This document shows positions 28,961 to 44,799 of a stretch of DNA of 64,000 nucleotides, one piece after another. Within the stretch, counting starts at the first letter, position 1. Each line of letters opens with the position of its first letter. Source of the DNA: Cololabis saira (Eukaryota > Chordata > Actinopteri > Beloniformes > Belonidae); the NCBI RefSeq assembly GCF_033807715.1, contig NC_084601.1:20416129-20480128 (forward strand), read 5' to 3'. Below the pieces are notes generated by a model, which saw only the letters and a program-made list of their open reading frames with translations, had not been told where the DNA came from and ran no database searches. Position numbers and translations under genes: made by a program.

Positions 28961-31900
28961 CTGTTTTAGAGGTGAGTAGCACAAAGGTGAATGAGAGGTT
29001 TCAAAGAGCAACACTAGGGATGGTGTGGTGTCAAGAGTCTGACTCCACCTCCTGAAACAGGTTGCTATGAACAGAGATGTAAATACTGGGTTGGTAAGGG
29101 AGAATATACTGCAAACAGAGTTTTTGCAGTATTTTGTCATTGATATTTCATTAATGGATTGGAAAGTATGTTTCCACAAAAAAGACATAAGATTAGTAAA
29201 TCTGCAGCTGAAGTGGCACACTCTACTATCTTATAGCAGAAACTCTTATAGCAGAAACTCTTCCATCAAACTCACAAATCAGTCTACATCAAGGTGGAAA
29301 GAGACGTCAATGTCTTGCCCCCCTCTTTGTGAGGAGAACTCATCAGGTCCAGATGTAAAGAAAAGTGGGTCACCACGCTAAATGATTTCCAGACTCTATA
29401 CTTTCCTCACATGCACTGAAACCCACTGCTTATAGTGGTGCACATATTTACACTCGCCAAGTCAGACTGCTTTCTCCCCTCCGATCCAAAAAAAGCAAGA
29501 ATGGAGTCAGAACAAATGTGAATTTGCCTTGCCCTTGCATCTGTTATATATGTTATTTATTGTAGTCCCCCGACAATAAATTTCCCAATTCTATCATAAC
29601 CACAGTGTGTATTTTTACATCTTTCAAGTTTTCCTGTTATGCTGAAGTCCTAATTTGCCTCTCGTATGTCATTCAGACTAGTAGCTGCTTTAAACCCCCT
29701 AACCCACTCATGGTATGTGCCTTTGCCATTTGTGTGGTTTGGCCCACAGATCTTTTTAACAGGGAGTTTATGGGCAAACATTTTTTATTTATTTTATTTT
29801 ATTCCATTTAATTCATTTTATGGTGGTATAGGAACTCATTTGAGTAAAGGAGGTTTTTAAAAAGTGTTTAAGGAGGCTGTTTGTTGAGTCTTTATTTGGG
29901 ATGTGAGCCACGGTATACCACCAGAAATGTTCAAAGCTCGAGTCAGAATACTATTTATATGTACACGAGTATTTTAGGCCAAGACTGGTCTAGCAAGGGC
30001 CTCATAGATTTTTTCCAAGAGCTGCCCAACATGACCTCCTTCTCAGTAAATAAACAAAGTAATAAATAAGACATCATGTCCGTTCATCTTGTTGCCATCA
30101 GCTTATTTTCTTGGCTGAATACTATATATGTAGTGACAAATTATGTTGCTGAAAGCATGATGAAAAAACAATAATATATAGGTGAACATGGTTCACGTAA
30201 ACACTTTGGTGCAGACAAAACACACACCGGCGGGCTGCCGGGGAAGGGTGCTATGATTGGAGTGGACAGCGAGTGTCAAGCCATGGGGCACATCAGCTGT
30301 GTTATGATGCGCAAGGGGTCAGCCATCTGAGGAGACGTGTGTACGCGTTTGTGTTCGTGTCACATTGCCACACGTGTAGGTCAATCTCTCACAATGGCCA
30401 GCATGCATTAGATTGATTGGTGGATTTTTTCTTGGTCATATTTTGAACCAGTAATGTTCAAGCCAGCGATGATATTGCAAATACAAACAAAATATGTGAA
30501 AAATAAAGTTATTCTTACATTTACTTGGTCTGTTTGCAGACAGTATGCACTCAAGATACAGTATTTCATGCAGCTTTAAAACCTCAATGTTCTTTTCTGC
30601 ATTAATGTTGCCAGAAGAGCACTGGTACTACCACGTAGCACTGCAGAGCGAACTGGACGAACCCTTTAGTAACATCACCCGTAGGTTTTTAAGGAGTTGT
30701 TCTAGAGTGCTTCTTTTTATTTCATTTTGGCAAGGCTGGCTTTTACTGAACCCCAATCAAACCAAAAAGGGGCAAAAAGGTGGACGGAACAAGCCTGGCA
30801 GTTGGGCGACATAACTACAAGCTGATTTATTGCAAGCTAACTACTTTAGCTAAGCTCATGGTAACATCTAACGCTACCTAATGCTAGAATATATCTGATC
30901 GACTCCATCCGTCCATCCTTAGTTCAGATGTCACTACCGAAACAACAGCTGAGATGACGACTGCTTGAGCTGAAACGAAGGCCGCTGGCTCCTGCTGAAG
31001 GTCTGCCCTCGGCGCCGGCCGGTCCAGCCTGGCCCTTCCGGACAAACCTAGACCCGGCCGCGGGAGCGCGTTAGTACAATTAACATCACAATAAGCCATA
31101 ATATCTTTAAAATAATTTTAATAACAATTGTACTCTTTTAGGTCCTTATTCACAGCTCAGATGTGAGGTTCATCAAAAGTGTGAAGTAGCTGTAGTAATT
31201 AGACCAGCATCAGAAACAAAAAAGAATGAAGAAGAAAGAATCCCACTGCTCTGCAAGGAACAATGAAAAAAAAAAATAAAAAAATTATCATTTGACATTT
31301 TTACATGTCAGGACACAATATGCCATCTGTCCATATGTATCAAACATAAAACATGTATGACAGGAGCAGCCAACTACTTCTTGTTTCCCAGACTGAGCAA
31401 ACATTAATAATAATACCATGAAGATGCAAACACCTCTGGGGAATCCACGAATAGAAACTTTCCAGAGAGGAGGAGACAGGGTGAAGAGGGTTCAGACTAG
31501 AAAAAGAAAAGAAAGCTCGACTGTGCTTGTCACCCACCATGAGCATGTACATTTGTTTTGTTTTCTGTTCTTTACACTTGCTGAATGTGTCTGCGTGTCA
31601 GACACCGTGGGCTTTTTGTTGCTTTTATAGTCCAAGCACTCTTATCTAACCAGCTCTCCTGAGAAAAAGGAAGATAAAAAAAATGGATGGTGTGAAGCTG
31701 AAAAGATATAGACTTTGAAAAATTTGCAAGAGTACTGGGAAAACTGACAGTCAGACCCAGCAGGGGATCTCTGCATTGCACACGTATCCATCTTAGTGGA
31801 CACACAGTCTATATAAAGTCTTACAATATTATCTTTATACTTACATTAAAAACAAAAGCCTTAAATCTGAACACATTAACTGGAGCTTTTCTCCAGGTAC

Positions 31901-32639
31901 AGAAAGATTAGAACTAAGCATCTTCGTGTTTTCTGTTGAAAATCTGGGAAAGGTATTTTGACATTTAAAAGTGAGGAAAGCTGGCATAATATGATTTGCT
32001 CTTTTGTATTGCACCAATCACCATAACAAATTCCTTGTCTGTGTTATACTACTTGGCAAAAAAACTTCTTTCTGATTCTGATTCTGATGTGGACATTTTT
32101 GTACATTGCCTGTGCTTTTCAAAACTGACTTTTCAACTATACTCATCTATCCACCTGTGTTAAACAAGTAGCAATGTCCAGATGCAAAATGGTGTTCTCC
32201 CACAGGTGTGAGTGGACCCCTGCAGCATGTTCTGATGATGCAGACTACATGCATGCTTCTACTATAAAAGTCAGTGCAAAAGTAGAATATAACTATTTTT
32301 AATGCTGGTCACAGTTATTATGTTTGACAGGAGATCCTCTAACCAATGAGGGCACTAACCCCTTTTCTTACCTCTCATCCTGAAAATGATTTTTTGAACA
32401 TAGACGTAATGAATCATATTTCCCTCTTGACTGTATGTAAATGGCATAAATTGCTGAAGCATCGTTGTTCCTAAGTTCACATTGTCTGACTTCAGAAACT
32501 GTGTGCACCACTGAGCAGGTGAGAAGATGAGAGTATTTACGTAGTAAGTTTAACATCTAGTATGAGTAATTACTGGTTAATAAACATGGCTTCCCAGTCA
32601 TATTTTCTGACTCATATGTATATATGTCTGTGTATTTGT
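28961..32639. other. Non-coding DNA, no gene recognised
   Basis: Unique-looking AT-rich sequence. A 15-bp direct duplication (AGCAGAAACTCTTAT / AGCAGAAACTCTTCC) is at about 29235-29263. The segment near 31975-32092 ends in GATTCTGATTCTGAT after CCTTGTCTG...ACTTGGCAAA, which resembles a decayed LINE 3' tail on the plus strand. Confidence 0.4.
31975..32092 (+). repeat. Decayed LINE 3' tail (TTCTGA)n
   Basis: ATTCCTTGTCTG, then ACTTGGCAAAAAAAC and a short (ATTCTG) run resemble the 3' end of CR1/L2-type teleost elements, which finish in an ATTCTGA microsatellite. Confidence 0.4.
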
Positions 32640-32647
32640 ATATATGT

Positions 32648-34988
32648 TAGGGCTGTCAAATTAGCACATTAATTGCGATTAATTAATTACTAGCATATTT
32701 AGTGCGTTATGTTTTTTAATCACCTATTTTTTAAATCTCTAACTTTACTTTTTCTGTTTGTGAGTTGCCTTTATTTTGAAATCTGTGTTTGTCTGGTGGG
32801 CTGGAAAACAAAGGTCGGTCCCATCTTGAAGTAGACGTTTATTGGCTGTTCCTGTGTGTGGGCGTGGTCAGCTACGCTGGTAGACCAGGCCCCCAGTCTC
32901 GCGCTCAGCAGGCACGCCGATTTTTCCCAGTGGCCAGCCGCGGTACTGCAACAAAAAATCCCATGGGGCCCAGAAAGCTTTTTTCCCATAGACCGCAATA
33001 GTAAAAGAGAAGCCTCTAAAACTGTTCACAGGACACCTCCAGCTGTAATCACCGGCAATTACTAATCTTTGTATTCTATATTTTTAAGGTATGGACTTTA
33101 TATCCGTCAAAAATGTTTTATAACGGCCAGAAAAGTCAAAGAAAAGTCTCTTTCTGGGCGTGACGTCACGGCTTTGTCCGTGCACTCACAAAGCGCGGTC
33201 GTGTGTGTCTCGGGAACGAGCATGGCTGAATCTAAGCCGTTCGGCGGAATAATCACTCAGAAAAGTGGAAAACACGGCTCAAAGGTGTGTTTTTGTGGTC
33301 TCTTAATTTTCTTTTCCATGACAAAAGACATTGGGTTTATAATAAAACCTCAGTAAACGAGGGGGAGCTGCTCTGATCAGTGTTGAGCAGCAGCTGAGCA
33401 GGAGACCCTCTGTCATTCATTGAGCTGGAGCTGCGCGCTATGGAACAGAACTCAGGTGGGACGCTCAGGTCACACTCGGTCTAAACGCCCTGACCAGGGG
33501 GATCACAGACGGAAATGTTTAATAGCAAGAATAATAATGGTTTTTCATTCTTGTACTTAAACATTTCCGTTGTAGCCAACGGTGTATGGTTTGTGAAAAT
33601 AAGATATCAGGCAGGAATAACACTTAATGTGAGCCCAGAAGCTGTAAAAGAATCAGAGAAAAGGCAAAGTTAATTACGCCTAACATCCGGACTGCACGAT
33701 CATTAATAGACAAAAAGATTTACCTAAAGGTATATAGATAAATAGCATATGACAGCTTGTGTTATTGTGGGGAATCCCATGTGTTTTTTTGTTTGTTTGT
33801 TTTTATAAAGATGACTCGTTTTATCCTTACTCAAAAAAATAAAACTCCACAAATTAACCACATTTAAACATAATATTTGACATATTTAAACATAATACTT
33901 GACAAAACTTGTAATACAAAAAATATTTGTCTTAATGTAAGTAATAAACTTGGGAAGTTTCATGGTGATACCTGCTATTTACATTTTTACCCTATTTTAG
34001 CCTATTAACCTGGGGTGTCTCATCTTAAATAAAAATGACTCGTTTTATCTTTAATTAAAAAAAACACACAAATGAACCATGTATAGTCTATAACCATGAC
34101 TTTGAGAACAGCATCGGTTGATTTGCCCTATAAATCCCTAATTTCATTGTGTACATCTATCATTACCGGTCTGAAGGACTCATGAGCGCGCAGCGCTTGT
34201 CCAGAGCGCGCAGCGCTCGTTCACATTGCCCCGGGGCATGATGGGAGGCCCCAGAGCATCATGGGAGGTGACTCAACTGCGCATGCTCTATGGGCCCGTG
34301 TACCAGGAAGTAAACCAGGAAGTCAGAAATTTTTTCGGCGGATGCGCTGGGTGAGCAAACTCCATTGAAATGAATGGGCGGCCATTTTCGATCCTGTATC
34401 CAGTTATATAATACATCCATGTGGTAGACTCCCAGTGTAGCTGGACAGGTGGGGGAGGGGGGGAGTAGCGGAGAACAGAAGTGAAAATGGAAGAGCATGT
34501 GAAAGTTGTTGGTCCAGTAAACGGGGAATTTACATTTCGAAAACGTCCCGACGGCACCATTGATAAAGGTAGAGTGATATGTGTCTTGGTACCAGCTCAA
34601 GTTTAGCCACATGAACGCAGAGCACCCGGTCGCGAGTGCAGCCACATCTAACGTTAGCAGCAACGATGTTGCCACAGCAACGCTCTTCCCCAAACTAGAC
34701 TCGAGGGGAGCACCACATGCATGCGCAAGTCTGCGACCGAGAGGCCGGCAAATGTTCTTGCATCTGTTCAATCTGCTAAAAAAAAGACTTTATAAAGCCA
34801 CTTTTTTGTTGTTATATATCAATCTTTTGATCTGCCACAATAATGTAATGAATTTAAAGGAAAACACCTCAAGTTGAGGGCTTTTCTCTGCAATTTTCAG
34901 GTGTGGTTAAAAATGTTATTAATTAGATCAATTAATTACAGTTCATAATGAATTAATCGCAAACTATTTTAATCACTTGACAGCACTA
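32648..34988. mobile_element. Large non-autonomous hAT-type element (2341 bp)
   Basis: The ends are TAGGGCTGTCAA (32648-32659) and TTGACAGCACTA (34977-34988), inverted with one mismatch. The subterminal ATTAATTGCGATTAATTAATTA / GAATTAATCGC blocks are also inverted. Perfect 8-bp duplications ATATATGT flank both sides (32640-32647 and 34989-34996), as expected of hAT insertion. No transposase is present. The interior of more than 2 kb holds GC-richer blocks (32820-33240 and 34190-34740) and a 12-bp palindrome CGTGACGTCACG at 33159-33170. Confidence 0.85.
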
Positions 34989-34996
34989 ATATATGT

Positions 34997-37093
<2,097 letters not shown>

Positions 37094-37190
37094 TGAAAAT
37101 CTGTTTGCAAACTGCTGAGCACAAGCCAGGGAATGGATTCACACTGGATTAGTTCTGAGTTGGCTAAACACCAGATAGAAGAGATAACAG

Positions 37191-37242
37191 TGTGTGTGTG
37201 TGTGTGTGTGTGTGCGCGTGCGTGTGCTTGTGTGTGTGTGTG
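37191..37242. repeat. Imperfect (TG)n/(CG)n tract
   Basis: TG12 followed by CGCGTGCGTG and more TG; alternating purine-pyrimidine throughout. Confidence 0.95.
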
Positions 37243-40200
37243 CACGCAGTGGGAGGGTGGGGGTTCGGGGCAGCTGATATCAGCAGGAATAGAAGAAAAC
37301 ACTGATAAGGCCTTTTCAGGATCTCAAGTCGTAATGGTCATGACAGTTAGATGTTAACGAACAGCCACCATGTTTGTTGACCTTTGTCGTGAAATCTTGT
37401 TTACAGAAAACAGAGGGAGGAAGGGGGTTATCAAGACAGAAAGAAAGTGAAGTCATGAGAGATAAAAACAGCAAAAGTTCAGTTAAAAAACAAAGATAGA
37501 TAGCATGAGAAGGAGCTGGAGAAAGGTGTGGGGAACTTTTTCAAAGACATCAAAGGATGGAAGACAAAAAGGCACAAATCTAACTTGCCACTCAGCAGTA
37601 GAAGAAGAACGTCAACACTCAGACCTCTAAATACCATTTAATTAATGCTTGCATTCATGCAAAACAAGATACTTTTGTCCCGTCCTGTTCAGGGTGGCAC
37701 TTTTGCAATATTTGTTTTGTTTGTGAACTACACCAAAGCGGTGTGGCGATGTAGGAGGGACATTTTTGCCCCCAAGCTCAGCAGGAAACAGAGACGAGAC
37801 AAACGCTGTGTGTGACACCGAGCTGCATCGAGGAAGACACTGTTCTAATCAATTATGCTCTTGTCACTTAGATAAGTCTGCGATGCTGGCATCTTGTGCG
37901 TAATCAGGCACTGATTCAGCGCTGGGCGGCTTCCATTCGGTCTGTGAATTACCAGAAGGGAATGAGTTGATATGGTACAGCCACCAAGTGAAAGGTTGCT
38001 CTCTTCTTCATCCTGAAGCCAGCAGAAGCTGGCTAGCTTCTCCTGTCACCTGTCTTCCTGCCTGGATACATATCCAGACTCACAAGAGCTATGGGACTCG
38101 TTAACTGGCTATTCCCTCATATGGAAATGCATAAATCTGACTATGTCCAGATCTCTTGTCGACTTATACTCCTTCCTGCTACTTTATCTCTCAGTGCATT
38201 AATCACTCTTGTAAGCCCCCCTTTGACAGCATTTTGATATTTTCGTGGTAGATTATATCCCATCCTGTACAATGACATTTTTCTACCAAAAGCAGCCAGT
38301 ATTTCCTAGATTTTGTTGTCATTCGACATCTTTCTATTCTCCAAATGTGCCTGCTCTGATGGTCTGATGGATTGTGGTGGACATTTGTCTCAGTGCACAT
38401 TGCACATTGACTATGTCGTCATTCATGTCACTGCACCAACCAATCCAAAGGCTAGGCACTCTCCTTCATTTCAGACTCAACATGCTGTAAAGGATAATCA
38501 TACCAGGGGCCCTACTGGGTTGTGAGCCTTCCCCGCTTGATCATTTTGGACGTGTTAAACCACCTTAGTGCTAAATAAGTGGCTTCGACCTTCCATCTGA
38601 AAACGATGTAAACAACTATAGGGAGGTTGTGGAAAGAAAGAAAGAATCATTTAGCTCGGAAATACATAAGAATTCTCTTCCTGCTGCCATCTGGAGGGGC
38701 TGTCATCTCCACTTTCCCTCCTTCCTCCTTCATCTCTTTCACCTTTACTTCATCTTTTCTCCTCAGAATTAAACCCATCAGGATTAGGCTCCATGCCCTC
38801 GTTTCGTAGGAGGGGAAGGTGACTCTATAAAGCCTTTGCCTATTCCCTAGCGTATGGGTTGATGTTGAAGTGTTTAACTCTAAAAAGGGCTGCATAAATG
38901 CTCGGCAGCCTATGCTTTATGCAGAACACCAGGCGGATCTTTTGCAGAACTCCATTGATGTTGCTTGTTTTACTTCAGAAATAAGACGCTAATCTTCTTG
39001 ATGTGCACCAAAGGGAGAGGAGGTGAGATTTGTGGGGGCGAGAGGGGTGGACCTCCCGTCTGTCACGGAAACCTAAGACAAACAGAGCTGTCTCTGCCTC
39101 GCCACGCAGCCAAGTAACATGGGCCAAAAATGAAAACCCAGCTGATCTGTGAAACCCTTCACAGGAAAAATAAAATAGAGGAAAACCAAAGAGCATCCTG
39201 AACATCTTCACTGACATATAAATTGTGGAAGGAAATTTATCGCACTACTTTTTTAAGCCACCTCCGGCAACACTAAGAGGATTGGCAGGCTTCCCCAACC
39301 TGTATGAAAACATGCTTTATGGTCAAAATGCACTTGTGTGGATTTTGTATATAGTTTCAATAGAAACAGAGAATAAAATGGCTTAAAGAGCATTGGCTAA
39401 AGATTTCTGACCTTGGTTTTACTTTGAAAAGTAGGAGAAAAGGGTGCCTTTGGTTCTTTCAGGGTATAGTCCTTTCTGACAGCCCAGAGCTTTCAGATCC
39501 TCTCATTGGTCAAACAGCAAGTCTGCTAAAAATGGTTTAGAGCATTCATGCACACAGCAGGTTAGCATTGATTAGCCTGGCTTCAACCTTTGCATCTCCA
39601 TTAACATCTTTGATTTTTTTTTCCTTTAAGCTGCAAGTTATGTCAATTTATAATTTGAACCTTGGCAGCGGTAGCCAAAGAAAATTCTAGAGATCTATAT
39701 TAATGAAACAGTGAGAGGAATTATCACAATATAAAGCCAAGTACGAGTGGGAGTGACAAAGGAACATGTGTAACTTGAATAATATAATTTTATTTTTCTA
39801 ACAACCAAGTCATAAACATACAAAACTGCATTTTTTATTGTGTGTGTACATTAAACACACACTCATGTAATCTCATTTACATTTCTGAACTCTATCTGAT
39901 GCACAGAGGATGACCTGGGTTGGAGTGGAATAAGTCAGGGTTTATGACGGCTTACACATGTGCAGCACTGCAGCTGCTGGCTGTTACAAAGTTTTATGGC
40001 TTGTCATTGATAAAAGGGTCACACACAGTTGCAACCTCCTCAAAGGTCCCTCTGGTTTGTCCAAGAATTAATATAACTTTTTACATAAAATTTTACATGT
40101 CAAACTGATTAGTGACATCTTGATTCAGCTCCAACATGAGAGGAATGGGTCATAAAATCCACTGAGATGTCATTAGAAGCTTGTGGAAGGCTACCCCAAA

Positions 40201-43200
40201 CATTTGAGCCAATATTTGTATGACTTTCAGAGAAGGCAGATTTCTGGGCTGTTCAGATTACATGACTAGTTATCTTGTAATTGTGAGTCTTGAGCTCTTT
40301 TTGGTGTTTACATTACATGACTAGTTGATGGCGGAGCCACTCAATACCTGATCTGATAGCAACTCAGTCACTCCACTAATCTCTAAACCATGTTTTGTCA
40401 ACACAATGCACATGGGAAATGAGGCGTAATCTCCCACAAGAGAGCAGTTGATAATTTGAAGATGAATCGATGGGGGAAACAAGCAGTGCCAGCCGTTTGT
40501 GATATTTTTCAGATTTAGAACACAAATGAAAAAGGAAAGGGTAAAAGGATAGATTACCACATAATAGCAACTATTGTCTGTACTACAGAGATAGATTAAG
40601 TTGTGTAAAAAAAAAAGAATAATTCCAAATTAAGAAGTAGCTGCTTGCTCATATTGTGGTACAGCACATCATATGGGTCTCAACTTGTTTCATAGGTTTC
40701 CCTTCCAGGATTTCCTTCAGGCATTTGGTGACCTCACCTAATGCCTTCCTCCATTATTTGCTGTTGCTCAAATGGGGAGTTCCAAATATTTGCTTTTCAA
40801 AATTTCAGTTGGCCATTGGCCACGGCTCGATGATGCATCAGTAATTTGCCACCAACCTTTCAATGAACTCTAACTGGAGATTAATGGCTAAAATTGTGTA
40901 GTTGGAAAGTAAAGGGTATGTACACACGTGACTTTGAATTCATGAAAAAATTCTGACATTTTACAAATTTAAAAAAAAAGGTTCAGGAATTATAATCAAT
41001 ATAAATACGGAAAGGTTTCTTTAACTTTACCGTCACACATGGAAAGTTTAGTTACAGTTCCTGCCAGTTGAAAATATGAAGGTCGAGCATTCACAGGGGC
41101 TGCACCAAATCCCTGGAAGAGTTTACCTCCTCGTTTATGCACTGTTTAGATTGGAAACGTGTTCAGTTCACTGCTTCAGTCACTTCTTCCTCTCGGCTTT
41201 CAGTCTGTAGTCTTCAGAGCATGCCAGCCAGTTGGACTATTTTCTATTTCACTCTTCATTTTCTTCCTCTACAGCAGATGTGTCAAACTCAAGGCTACAG
41301 GGCCAAATCCAGCCCACCTCCTAATTTTATATGACCCATGAGAACATGCAAAAATAATTATGTACTTACAATACAATTCTATACAGTTTTAGAGACGTAC
41401 ATGAACCATAAAAACGTTTTCTACAGTACATCTTGATTTTGTTACCATGTTGGTATCTACCCACTGGATGGTAGTATCTAATTATCTCTGTACTGTGTAT
41501 CTGAGGTTGTGGATAAGCAGCAACATTTGGATAGATTCAGCATTACATCTGCTTCTCTTTATTTTTCCTCTTGACAAACCTGTCACAACTTAACGTTAGA
41601 AAAATATGTTTCTGCCAAATAGAGTCAAGAGAGTATGTTTTGTCTTTCTTTTTTTTTGTGGCCTAGAGGCAGATCTGTCTGCAAAATCTCTACAATAGTA
41701 ATGGATTTATATCTACCATTAATAGTGCACACCTAATGCAGATGTGGCCAGTATAAAATACAATCTCTGCTATTCTTTAGTTTTTATATTTTCTTTAGTT
41801 ATCTTAGTGCTTCTGTTGCCAAATGACCTGTATATTACGGTAGATTCTAAAGCACACAGAACATTTGACCATGACCCTTTCACAATGTTGCTGGTCCTGG
41901 GTGGGTTTTTTCTTTTGATAAGAAAAAATAAAAAATGGAAGTGGTCATTTTTTTCAAAAACCCTTTACTGATGCCTTCAGGGGCAGAGGTTGGGGAGGCG
42001 CACAGCCTGACATCAAATTGGCTGTGCCATTCATACTTCTGTATTTTAAACCGTGACTTCTTTCCTTTTCAAACCTCAGATGTGACAGGGATCTGTTCTC
42101 AGCAGAAGCACAAATCTTTCTTGCTTACGTTTCACTTTAATCCTGCAAAGTGTCGGTAAAAATTCTGCAAACCATTCATATGGGTCATTTGAGAAATACA
42201 AATATAAATGCAAATTTGACAGTTCAATATTAAAAGCTGTTAGACAAAATTGACACTAATCGCAAAAGTAGTCTTAAATCTTTAGAGGCGGTCCCGCTGA
42301 CCTTCAAGGGATAGCTGAAATCGTACTGGATGTTTTTGTCACCTCCAGACATATTCACACACAAACACACACACACACACACACACACACATCCTACTCA
42401 TCTTTATGTGTCAGGGTAAAGAAAGAGAGGTTTTGAATCTCCAACAAATCCCAAAAAGCTGTCATTAGCTTCAAACCCGCTGAATTCTTCACAGCAAAAC
42501 TCTTCAGCCGTGTAACAGCGCCGTCTGTCTCGACTTTTACGAAGGTTGCTGTTGACATGGTCTTGGATGTACTGAATTTAAACGCCAAAGAAAGAGGACC
42601 TCTAGTCTTCACATTCTTCATTAATTACTTTTTTAATGTGCAGGGACACTCATCTCAACTGGAAGTTTAATGGACTTTTTAAAGATACCAAATAGATATT
42701 AATGAAAGTTGAATATTAACATAGCAGAAAGAGAAACTGTAAATACAGTACAGTACATATCAGTCTACTGAATGATCATTTACCAAATTAAACAGTGCAT
42801 TAAATTTCATGAAGCATGTGTAATTTATGAGTGGTGTGGGACTGCATGCATCTATCAGTGTCAGAGTAACATGTGTGGGGTGATAATCTATTCTGTGACC
42901 CAAATTTATGCGTTGAAAAGCTATGAAACCACACTCCAGCCTTCCCATCCGATTTCACAGCTCATCACTGTCAGCACGATATACCGCTTATGCATGTGCG
43001 CCTCTGTCAGGGAGGGAGTCTGATAAAAGGAGCGTTATCCATCTTATCCAGAGGAGTTGTTTTGAAAGGAACTTGGTTATTAATAAATGCATGAGAGCCA
43101 ACAGAAAAAGGAACATTCTGCAGCTTTGCAAAAAAAAAAAAGTAGACAGGAGAGGGGGCATTGCTCCTTGTTAGCATTCTTTAAGACGCAGCTTGCGCTA

Positions 43201-43914
43201 GGAGCTACGTTCTCAATGAGAGACGTATTATCTCTGGTCAGCTTTCCCATCTATTATTCAAAACTCTGTGAGAAACACTGGTGGCGAGATCAACAACAGT
43301 CACTTACAATATATCCCTGAGCAACTCCGTCGCATTTATGTCCAAAAGAAATCTTAATAACAACAGATGGAGATAGTGGAGGGCTGCAAAGTTTGCAGAA
43401 ACTTGCAGAGGCACACAGCTTTGATTTTCGGTGCTAGTATGGATTCAGATAAATGAGATAAAGTTAAGAGCACCAATCACTGCACCAATCATTCCATAGC
43501 AGGTAATTCCTGGGTATCAAGTACGAACCGTGTTCAATAAAAAGTAATATTATTTGTCCTTTGGTGGTGGTCGGGACATTTTATTTTCATTGACTTATCT
43601 TGTCATCAATAATAATCTACAACTCTCTTTAAGAAAAACCAAACAACTTCAAAAGCTTATTGTTTTATTGAAAACACCAAACCTGCTGGAGATGAAGAAA
43701 CACGTGTAAGTCCTCTACATCCCCTGGTGTCGGCAGAAATGTTAATACATTCTAGGGGACATTGCTTTGTACTGATCTGTAATATGAAGAAAAACACCTG
43801 GACTTTGATCCCCTGCGCATGTTCTAAGCTTGCAAACACACTGATGGCATTTCAAATGGCAAATTCTCTATTGTGTGTGGTCTTATTGGAAAATATGTTA
43901 ATATGCTAAGTAAG

Positions 43915-43915
<1 letters not shown>
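37243..43915. other. Gene-desert sequence, no gene recognised
   Basis: About 6.7 kb without a supported coding exon. A (CA)13 tract lies at 42365-42391. The start of a hAT-like repeat (GTGTCAAACTCAAGG...GGGCCAAATCCAGCCCACC) lies near 41280-41330, but its other end is not found. The block 37850-37980 (TAATCAATTATG and several ATTA/TAAT cores in mixed-GC sequence) looks like possible enhancer DNA; unproven. Confidence 0.4.
41278..41340 (+). repeat. Partial hAT-type repeat end
   Basis: GATGTGTCAAACTCAAGG followed by GGGCCAAATCCAGCCCACC and ATTTTATATGACCCATGAGA matches the well-known left end of a teleost/vertebrate hAT MITE. The right end is not seen. Confidence 0.4.

Positions 43916-43964
<49 letters not shown>
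43916..43964. repeat. (TA)24 microsatellite
   Basis: Pure TA dinucleotide tract. Confidence 0.98.
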
Positions 43965-43966
<2 letters not shown>

Positions 43967-44730
43967 TATCACATATATCTACTGCAGACTTTTATGCATG
44001 TATGTTTATTATGTCAGAGCAAAAAGGAATTAAAAAGAAAAAAGAAAATTAATTTTTTCTTGCCTTATGTGCTCTCTTAGGAGCTGTCTTTTTAAATCTG
44101 GTTCTTTGCAGACATGTTCAGCTTTGATTGTTGTCCTAGCAGGCAGAGAATATTTAACAAGCCAAATAACCTAGCTTTTTTTTTTTGTAAAGGTAGTTGG
44201 CTGGTGTCTGTTGCTATGCAACCGCATCCTCCAAATTGTCAGTTTCAGTGCCACATTCCCCTCCTTTTGCTTCGCTGTTCCTACAAAAAACAGCACAGGG
44301 GAAGGTACTTTGTACTGGAACTGAAGTGTGCCCCACCCTTGGGATTTCTCATTTAAGCAAATCCTGCTATTTCAATGTTTGAGCTCTCTTCAAATATTAG
44401 AATTTTTCAGAGCTGGCTGTAATCTTTTCTTTTCTTTTTTTTTAAACCAGCTCACCTTTGTTCAGCACATATCTGGTTTACTCTGCTTTCACTCAGTCAA
44501 ACCCTGCAATTTCTCATCTTGACCCACCCCCATCAAACCTTATTTTACTACGTGCTTTTCATCTAAAATCATTTTCCTTCACTGTCCTCTTCTTTGTCCC
44601 CCCCCCCCAACACACACACATACAACCACGTGCACTGCTGCTCTCCCTCTACCCGCTCTACTGTTTGTCTGTGAGGCAGACTGTCTCTGTAATTGGGTTA
44701 TTCTTCTCTACACTAGTCTGATGCACTGAG

Positions 44731-44733
<3 letters not shown>

Positions 44734-44794
<61 letters not shown>
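44734..44794. repeat. (CA)30 microsatellite
   Basis: Pure CA dinucleotide tract. Confidence 0.98.
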
Positions 44795-44799
<5 letters not shown>

